8,364 nt of DNA from Actinomycetes bacterium (GTDB lineage: Bacteria > Actinomycetota > Humimicrobiia > JAHJRV01). Where the stretch lies: the NCBI GenBank assembly GCA_030640275.1, contig DAOWJR010000041.1, positions 1-8,364 of the forward strand. Direction: 5' to 3'. The translations under genes and the position numbers were made by a program. This document shows, piece by piece, positions 1-4,961 of the stretch. Each line of letters opens with the position of its first letter. The stretch's first letter is position 1. Below the pieces are notes generated by a model, which was not told the DNA's origin, searched no databases, and saw only the letters and a list, made by a program, of their open reading frames with translations.

Positions 1-507
1 ATTCATATAGAGATGGAACCTTTACTTTTAGAACTTCCTCCTTATAGAAAACCGTTACTTGGAAATGTTCTTGCTAAAAGCTGGATCAGGATGAAAGATT
101 TTGTATATGTAGTTATGCCACTTTTAGCTTTAGGGGGAATAGCTTACGGTATTTTTGAAATAACAGGTCTTACAAACATCATAATAAAACCTTTTTCACC
201 AATTACTACTTGGCTGGGATTACCCGATGTAACTATTATCCCCTTAATATTTGGATTTTTACAAAAGGATTTAACTTTAACGATGCTTTTATCAGTTTTA
301 GGTAGTGATATATCTTTAGCTTTAACTCCTCTTCAAATTTACACATTTGGAGTAGCTTCCACCATTGGAATCCCTTGCATAATTGCTTTAGGAGTGCTTA
401 TTAAAGAATTTGGGTTTAAAAAAGCATTAAGTTTAGCAATACTATCAATAATTTATGGTCTTTTATTTGCTGGCTTAGTTTGGAGAATAATCTCAATTTT
501 TAAATAA
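1..507 (+). CDS. feoB: FeoB-family ferrous iron transport protein B, C-terminal part (5' end outside window)
   Basis: The reading frame is open from base 1, so this is the last 168 codons of a longer gene; FeoB proteins are usually 600-800 residues, with an N-terminal GTPase domain that would lie to the left. What is visible matches the end of the FeoB membrane domain. It has the ELPPYR motif (residues 11-16) typical of the segment before the second gate region, a hydrophobic helix at about 33-54, a GLPDVTIIPLIFGF segment near 73-86 followed by QKD where FeoB usually has a KE/RKE motif, and LTPLQ then the conserved IPC (124-126) before a last pair of helices. By family the protein moves Fe2+ across the inner membrane, which suits an anaerobe. 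The ATG at 13 is internal and is not the real start. The TAA stop at 505-507 touches the coaC stop on the other strand, leaving no room for a terminator between the genes. I am sure of the family but cannot judge the GTPase part. Confidence 0.85.
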   Translation: MHIEMEPLLLELPPYRKPLLGNVLAKSWIRMKDFVYVVMPLLALGGIAYGIFEITGLTNIIIKPFSPITTWLGLPDVTIIPLIFGFLQKDLTLTMLLSVLGSDISLALTPLQIYTFGVASTIGIPCIIALGVLIKEFGFKKALSLAILSIIYGLLFAGLVWRIISIFK

Positions 508-1062
508 TTAATCCATTTTAATTTTTAAGATCTCAATTATTTTATTTATAATATTCTCTATATTTGTTAATCTACCAATCCCTATATCACCACTTGCCAG
601 TTTCCCAGTTTCTGGACCAATAAATTCATAACCCAAATCCTCTAAATTTTTAATATTTTGTTGAACTATTGGATTTTCATACATTGTTGAGTGCATAGCT
701 GGTGCAATCAGTTTTTGACAGGTAGCAGCCATAACTGTTGAAGTTAAAAGATCATCTGCAATTCCTGACGCAATCTTTCCAATAATATTTGCTGTTGCTG
801 GTGCTATCACAATTATATCCCCTCTTTTTGATAGAGAGATATGACCTATTTCAGCTTTTTCAATTAGTTTGAACATTTCAATATACACCGGATTTTGTGA
901 TAATGTTTGAAGAGTAAGTGGAGTTATAAACCCAGTAGCATTCTCTGTCATTATCACAAAAACATCTGCCTTTAAATCCTTTAACCTACTCACAAGTTTT
1001 GCTGATTTATATGCAGCGATTCCACCTGTAACTCCTAAAATTATTGTTTTTCCTTTTAACAT
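508..1062 (-). CDS. coaC: Monofunctional phosphopantothenoylcysteine decarboxylase (CoaC)
   Basis: This 184-residue HFCD-family flavoprotein should decarboxylate 4'-phosphopantothenoylcysteine to 4'-phosphopantetheine, using FMN, in coenzyme A synthesis. Visible landmarks are the N-terminal GVTGGIAAYK loop (10-19), the GHISL motif with the catalytic histidine (H74), the APATAN flavin-binding motif (87-92), and ADDLLT (102-107). The substrate motif, normally PxMNxxM, reads PAMHSTMYENP (121-131), with His124 in place of Asn. The substrate-lid motif reads LASGDIGIGR (155-164), with Ser157 where E. coli Dfp has the active-site Cys158. The protein ends after this lid with no CoaB domain, so it is a stand-alone CoaC, as in streptococci and enterococci. 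GGAGGA at 1067-1072 lies four bases before the ATG, supporting this start. The gene is downstream of coaB on the same strand, separated by 127 bp containing a REP-like doublet. The family is certain; because of the two substitutions, another HFCD decarboxylase remains a small possibility. Confidence 0.92.
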   Translation of the reverse strand: MLKGKTIILGVTGGIAAYKSAKLVSRLKDLKADVFVIMTENATGFITPLTLQTLSQNPVYIEMFKLIEKAEIGHISLSKRGDIIVIAPATANIIGKIASGIADDLLTSTVMAATCQKLIAPAMHSTMYENPIVQQNIKNLEDLGYEFIGPETGKLASGDIGIGRLTNIENIINKIIEILKIKMD

Positions 1063-1121
1063 TTTATCCTCCAGGCTTTATTATTTTATAAATTAATAAT
1101 TAATATAATTTACATTAAATT

Positions 1122-1179
1122 ATGTAAAGCAACCCTTTAGGATTACATTATTAAGCAAGGCTAAAGCCTTGCCCTACAT
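1122..1179. repeat. BIME-like doublet: two inverted, diverged REP-type palindromes between coaB and coaC
   Basis: The 58-bp element begins with ATGTA (1122-1126) and ends with its complement TACAT (1175-1179). Inside are two 18-bp palindromes: GCAACCCTTTAGGATTAC (1129-1146, imperfect) and GCAAGGCTAAAGCCTTGC (1155-1172, perfect 8-bp arms), separated by ATTATTAA. Read inward from each end, the two 25-nt halves agree at 18 positions, so they are diverged copies of one unit in inverted orientation. One paired position in the stem is C-G in the left copy and G-C in the right copy, a compensatory change that suggests a maintained fold. The right-hand copy, read on the minus strand, has GTAG at the hairpin foot, the tetranucleotide typical of REP elements handled by RayT/TnpA-REP enzymes; the left has GTAA. 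A further 7-bp inverted repeat, TTTACAT/ATGTAAA (1109-1115, 1122-1128), overlaps the left edge. As RNA it would fold within a coaB-coaC transcript. No transposase is present in the window. Confidence 0.7.
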
Positions 1180-1189
1180 CTTATAAGTT

Positions 1190-1864
1190 TTATTTTAATT
1201 CTTCAAATATAAATTTAATTAGTTTCTTAGCTATATTCTTTTTACCCTTTTTAACGTCTATAACTTTTCCATTTTTGTCTACAAAGTACGCTACGTGCCT
1301 TTCTTTTTCTAAATCTTTTAAATCGTTTGCCACCATCAAATCAGAATTACTCTTTATTAATACCTCATGAGTAATTTTAATTAACTCTTCCTTGGTTTTA
1401 TTAAACTCTAATTTAAAACCTACTAAAAATATATCTGGAGCTATTTCTTTTATCATCTTAATTACTTTTGGGGTTTTGATTAATCTTATTATCCACTTAT
1501 CTTTACCAGAAGCAACTTTATCACTTATATATTTATCTGGAACATAATCTAAAACTGCCATACTATGAATTACAACATCATAAGTTCCATCTTTTAACTC
1601 CTGATTTATAGATTTTATTAAATCACTAACTGTTATAATTTCTATTAATTTTAGATTTAAATATAAGTTCTCTCCCACATCTTTTATATCTGGTACAATG
1701 CTTCCCCTCCCATATATGAAAGTAACTCGTGCACCCTGATTAAGTGCTTCCTTGGCTATCTCTGTACCTAATCTACCAGTAGATTTATTTGTGATATATC
1801 TCATTGCATCAATGGGTCCTCTTGTAGGTCCTGAAGTAATTAAAATCTTTAATCTCTTTTTCAT
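1190..1864 (-). CDS. coaB: Monofunctional phosphopantothenate--cysteine ligase (CoaB)
   Basis: This 224-residue protein should join 4'-phosphopantothenate to L-cysteine with nucleotide hydrolysis, the step before CoaC. It shows the nucleotide-binding start LITSGPTRGPID (8-19), the RYITNKSTGRLG motif (22-33) with the conserved Asn26 that acts on the acyl-nucleotide intermediate, IHSMAVLDYVP (99-109), the KTPKVI substrate lysine motif (130-135), VGFKLE (148-153) and DLMVANDL (175-182). The wording HSMAV...DY, the KTPK...GFK spacing and an ANDL close to the end resemble stand-alone streptococcal-type CoaB more than the CoaB half of fused CoaBC. GAGGTT lies about nine bases before the ATG at 1864; an upstream ATG in another frame closes after three codons. 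coaB leads and coaC follows, the reverse of the domain order in fused CoaBC but the usual order where the genes are split. The 127-bp gap carries the REP-like doublet, so the two may be expressed unequally. Confidence 0.92.
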   Translation of the reverse strand: MKKRLKILITSGPTRGPIDAMRYITNKSTGRLGTEIAKEALNQGARVTFIYGRGSIVPDIKDVGENLYLNLKLIEIITVSDLIKSINQELKDGTYDVVIHSMAVLDYVPDKYISDKVASGKDKWIIRLIKTPKVIKMIKEIAPDIFLVGFKLEFNKTKEELIKITHEVLIKSNSDLMVANDLKDLEKERHVAYFVDKNGKVIDVKKGKKNIAKKLIKFIFEELK

Positions 1865-1914
1865 ACTTATAACCTCATATTGATTTCTTATAATACCTAT
1901 TTAATTTTTTAAAC

Positions 1915-1973
1915 GAATATTCTACAGTATTCTTTGTATTTTAAAAAAGCTATGTTTGTATTTTATTACATAG
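1915..1973. promoter_or_regulatory. Repeat cluster in the divergent coaB / membrane-EEP intergenic region
   Basis: Three short structures overlap here, in the 253 bp between two divergent genes. GAATATTCTACAGTATTC (1915-1932) can form a 7-bp hairpin with a 4-nt loop (one G-U pair). TTTGTATTTTA occurs twice, at 1933-1943 and 1955-1965, exactly 22 bp apart, so both copies face the same side of the helix. CTATGT (1950-1955) and ACATAG (1968-1973) form an inverted repeat around the second copy. This geometry fits an operator for a regulator serving one or both genes, but the sequence is very AT-rich and short repeats arise by chance, so this is only a candidate. The rest of the interval, apart from the putative promoter at 2063-2091, shows nothing recognisable. 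Confidence 0.3.
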
Positions 1974-2062
1974 TAGTTAAAATCAAAATCTTTCTATTAA
2001 ATTAATATTAACTTAAAAAATGCTGATATTCTTGTTAAAATAGGTTATGTTTTAATTATTTT

Positions 2063-2091
2063 TTGCCAATTTTAAAAATTTTATTTATTTT
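2063..2091 (+). promoter_or_regulatory. Candidate sigma-70-type promoter of the membrane EEP gene
   Basis: TTGCCA (2063-2068, five of six to TTGACA) is followed after 17 bp by TATTTT (2086-2091, four of six to TATAAT). Transcription would begin near 2098, leaving a leader of about 20 nt that contains the GGCGGGG ribosome-binding stretch. In such AT-rich DNA, matches of this quality are not rare. Confidence 0.35.
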
Positions 2092-2117
2092 GAGAATCCT
2101 TTAAAAAGGCGGGGTAA

Positions 2118-4133
2118 ATGAATTGGGAAACTAAATCTTCAGATTTTATTAATAAATCATTATTTAAGATATTTTTACCTGCCATAACAGTATTATTTGG
2201 GTTACAAACTCTTCGGATTTTTGTTCCCACAATAGTTTATGTTTATGGTGATTCAATGGGAGCAAGTACTATTCAATTAGGAATATATGCTGCTATTGTT
2301 TTTTTAGTCTCTTTTTTATTTGCTAGTATCAGTCGCGTCATTGGAATTAAACTAACTTTAGTCACAACTATTGGTGGAGTTGGTTTAATAAGACTACTTG
2401 AACAGATTTTTTCATCGCCATTTATGGATCTTTGTTTAAGTACATTGGGAACTGTGTTTTTTATCTTGTTCTTTCCTTCATATTTAAGTTATATATGGAA
2501 TATGAATAAGAAGCCTATAAAAACAGGTAATTATATTATAGGTATTCTTTTTGGTTTTGCTTTAGATACTTCACTTTTGGGAGCATATAAAACTTATGAC
2601 ATTAATTGGCATCCTAATATAATCTCTTTCTTTATAATTTTTATATTAGCAATAGCTCAATTTTTCCTTCTATTTAAATGGATAAAAACAACTGAACTGT
2701 TTAACAAAACAAAAAAGATATTAAGAAATGAACCAAATTTCTTATTTAGTATACCAATAATGGCATGGGGTTCCTTTTTATTTCTACAAGCATTATTTTT
2801 CCAAAATATTGGATATGAAACAGTTAATTCCGGGTTGTCTCAACCTATAGTTTTAACATTCATAACTTTGGGAAATATTATTGCAATTTTATTTTCAGTT
2901 TTTATCTTAAAAAATTTACATAAAAGATGGTTATTAAGCATAGTAGTTATTGGAGCAATATTATTAATATTGTTTTTTCCTTTAATAAAAATGAGTGGAA
3001 GTATTGCAATAATACCACTTTTTATAGGTCAGATAATACTTGCAAGCGAGCTAACTCTGATATTTGTAAGCTTAGAATCTAATGTTACTCCAAAAGGACT
3101 TTGGCGTAGTTCAATTTTTTATGGTATTGGCATGATGCTTTTTATAGCATTGATATTTGGTTATTATTCAGGTTATGATATAAATCTTCCCTTTAACAAT
3201 CAGATTTTAGCTCCTATCTCTGCTGGAATCTTATTTGCTTGCACACTAATTTCTTCATTTAAATTATATGAAGGTAGGAGATTAAATTTAATAAATGAAG
3301 AAAAAAAGATAAACCTAATAAGAATAGACTCTAAAAATATTTCTTTAATTATTATTATTTTAATTCTTATATTTTCATTATTAGTCAATGTAATAGGATG
3401 GAAAAAACCCAAATCTTTAACAGGTAATGGATATCCAGTTAGAGTAATGACTTACAATCTTCATCAGGGATTTGATACAAAGGGATATTTAGGTATGGAA
3501 GCCTTTGCTAAAGTCATTGAAGAGAGTAATGCTGATATTATTGCACTCCAAGAAGTTTCAAGAGGTTGGTTTATAAATGGTTCAGTTGATATGCTTACAT
3601 GGTTATCTCAGAGATTAAATATGCCATATATATATGGTCCTGTTGGTGATCCCCTCTTTGGAAATGCAATACTAAGCAAATATCCAATTTTAGAATATAA
3701 AAATGAACTTTTACCCAAAGGAGATGTTCCTCTTCAAAGAGGATTTATATGGGTAAATATTGATTTGGGAAATAATGAAGAATTATTTATGATAGCAACA
3801 CATCTACACCATGTTGAAGAGGATAATCATATTCGCAAATCTCAAATAGAAGCAATTGTTGATTATTGGGGAGGTAGTGATAAGACAGTCATTTTAGGTG
3901 ATATGAATGCTAAACCACACTACCCTGAAACACGGGTGTATTATAATTCGGGACTGTTAGATACCTTTATTGAAGCTGGCACTGGAAACGGTTTTACTTA
4001 TTCCTCAGATAATCCTGATAAACGCATAGATTACATCTGGATATCCCCTGATTTAGCTTCAAGTGATTTTGTAATACCAAAGAGCATAGCTTCTGACCAT
4101 TTAGGCGTAGTTATTACTATTGACAAAAGATAA
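2118..4133 (+). CDS. Polytopic membrane protein with C-terminal endonuclease/exonuclease/phosphatase (EEP) domain
   Basis: The 671-residue protein has two parts. Residues about 15-430 form roughly 13 hydrophobic helices. A long basic loop (about 384-407) before the last helix is probably cytoplasmic, which would place the C-terminal domain outside the membrane. Residues about 440-669 are a complete EEP (DNase I-like) fold: TYNLHQG with metal-site Asn447, ALQE with Glu479, FGNAILSKYP, ATHLHH (His562), LGDMN (Asp595, Asn597), RIDYIW (636-641) and the final SDH (659-661). All expected catalytic residues are present, so it should be an active metal-dependent phosphodiester hydrolase; the substrate could be a phospholipid head group, a glycolipid or extracellular nucleic acid. 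Multi-helix domain plus EEP recalls CWH43/PGAP2IP, which acts in GPI lipid remodelling, and the NMPYIYGP...LLSKYP-like stretch fits that branch, but orthology is inferred from memory. The start is supported by GGCGGGG just before the ATG. The gene is divergent from coaB and 151 bp upstream of lemA. Confidence 0.85.
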   Translation: MNWETKSSDFINKSLFKIFLPAITVLFGLQTLRIFVPTIVYVYGDSMGASTIQLGIYAAIVFLVSFLFASISRVIGIKLTLVTTIGGVGLIRLLEQIFSSPFMDLCLSTLGTVFFILFFPSYLSYIWNMNKKPIKTGNYIIGILFGFALDTSLLGAYKTYDINWHPNIISFFIIFILAIAQFFLLFKWIKTTELFNKTKKILRNEPNFLFSIPIMAWGSFLFLQALFFQNIGYETVNSGLSQPIVLTFITLGNIIAILFSVFILKNLHKRWLLSIVVIGAILLILFFPLIKMSGSIAIIPLFIGQIILASELTLIFVSLESNVTPKGLWRSSIFYGIGMMLFIALIFGYYSGYDINLPFNNQILAPISAGILFACTLISSFKLYEGRRLNLINEEKKINLIRIDSKNISLIIIILILIFSLLVNVIGWKKPKSLTGNGYPVRVMTYNLHQGFDTKGYLGMEAFAKVIEESNADIIALQEVSRGWFINGSVDMLTWLSQRLNMPYIYGPVGDPLFGNAILSKYPILEYKNELLPKGDVPLQRGFIWVNIDLGNNEELFMIATHLHHVEEDNHIRKSQIEAIVDYWGGSDKTVILGDMNAKPHYPETRVYYNSGLLDTFIEAGTGNGFTYSSDNPDKRIDYIWISPDLASSDFVIPKSIASDHLGVVITIDKR

Positions 4134-4157
4134 GCTAAAGAAATAAAATAACTTTTA

Positions 4158-4186
4158 TTATAATTTAATTCATCTTTAGATATAAT
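4158..4186 (+). promoter_or_regulatory. Candidate promoter of the lemA-DUF2207 unit
   Basis: A perfect TATAAT stands at 4181-4186, and 17 bp upstream is TTATAA (4158-4163), a weak -35 match. A second TATAAT (4159-4164) overlaps the -35. If used, the leader to the lemA start would be about 90 nt. The consensus -10 is the main support; AT-richness lowers its weight. Confidence 0.35.
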
Positions 4187-4284
4187 ATGTAGATAGTACA
4201 ATCTGCGATAATTAGAGAAATTTCATAATAATTACAGTACAAATTTTTAGAAAATGAAATTAAATTTTTAAAAAAGGAGAGTAA

Positions 4285-4845
4285 ATGACTATTTTCTTAA
4301 TTATTTTAGCTATCATCGTAGCAATAGGGGCTTTCGTAGTTGGTATCTATAACAGATTGGTTGGTAGTAATATTAAAGTTGATGCTGCCTGGGGTGATAT
4401 TGATGTTCAGCTAAAGAGAAGATATAACTTAATTGGAAATCTTGTAGAAACAGTAAAAGGTTATGCTTCTCACGAAAAATCTGTGTTTGAGGAAGTAACA
4501 AAAGCAAGATCAGTTGCGATGGGAGCAGGTAGCCCAGCAACAAGAGCTGGGGCTGAAGGTGGTTTAACTGCTACATTAAAGACACTGTTTGCAGTAGCAG
4601 AAAATTATCCTGAATTGAAAGCAAACCAGAATTTTCTATCTCTTCAAGATGATCTGGAAGAGACAGAAAATAAAATAGAGTCAGCAAGGCGTTACTATAA
4701 TGGAGTAGTAAGAGATTTCAACACTAATAGAGAAGTATTTCCAAACACTTTGGTAACAGCACTCTTTAGTGGAAAATTTCCTAAGAGAGAGATGTTTGAG
4801 GTTGAAAGAGAAGAAGAGAGAGAAGTTCCAAAGGTTGAGTTCTAA
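4285..4845 (+). CDS. lemA: LemA family protein
   Basis: The 186-residue protein has the usual LemA build: one N-terminal membrane helix (about 3-22), then a helical bundle. Family motifs are all present: AAWGDIDVQLKRRYNLIGNL (34-53), the YPELKANQNFLSLQDDLEET stretch (108-127), ARRYYNGVVRDFN (134-146) and FPN (152-154). Length is normal. The tail is rich in Glu, Arg and Lys (171-184), a variable region in the family. By the positive-inside rule and family topology, the short N-terminus is outside and the bundle is cytoplasmic. LemA has no settled biochemical role. AAGGAGA (4274-4280) precedes the ATG at good distance. The next gene, 107-116 bp downstream, is a DUF2207 protein; LemA and DUF2207 genes commonly travel together and are thought to work in one membrane assembly, though that function is inferred from context only. 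Confidence 0.95.
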   Translation: MTIFLIILAIIVAIGAFVVGIYNRLVGSNIKVDAAWGDIDVQLKRRYNLIGNLVETVKGYASHEKSVFEEVTKARSVAMGAGSPATRAGAEGGLTATLKTLFAVAENYPELKANQNFLSLQDDLEETENKIESARRYYNGVVRDFNTNREVFPNTLVTALFSGKFPKREMFEVEREEEREVPKVEF

Positions 4846-4892
4846 ATTACTTGCAAATAATAAAAACCTTGTTGAAATACTTTAAAACCATA

Positions 4893-4919
4893 AACTTAAA
4901 AAATTAAGTTCTATAGAAC
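4893..4919. promoter_or_regulatory. Two overlapping perfect inverted repeats upstream of the DUF2207 gene
   Basis: AACTTAA (4893-4899) and TTAAGTT (4904-4910) form a perfect 7-bp inverted repeat around AAAA. Its right end overlaps the perfect 12-bp palindrome GTTCTATAGAAC (4908-4919). In RNA the two cannot both fold fully, so they could be alternative hairpins; in DNA the palindrome looks like a small operator. They lie 43 bases before the ATG of a gene that lacks a clear ribosome binding site. There is no following T-run, so a terminator is unlikely. Confidence 0.35.
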
Positions 4920-4961
4920 GCTGTAAAAATTTTAAAATATATTAATTAAAATTTGAAAAAA

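Noticed and set aside
1952..1964. 13-mer ATGTTTGTATTTT shared with 7870-7882 as a dispersed regulatory motif
   Set aside because: In sequence this AT-rich, a few exact 13-mers are expected among 8 kb; two copies alone carry little weight.
3200..3412. Antisense 70-codon ORF inside the EEP gene
   Set aside because: Low-complexity Ile/Phe-rich shadow of an AT-rich coding region with no ribosome binding site or recognisable family.
4142..4159. Hairpin AATAAAA-TAAC-TTTTATT after the EEP gene as a rho-independent terminator
   Set aside because: The stem is all A-T pairs and is not followed by a clean T-run, so it would be too weak to act as an intrinsic terminator.
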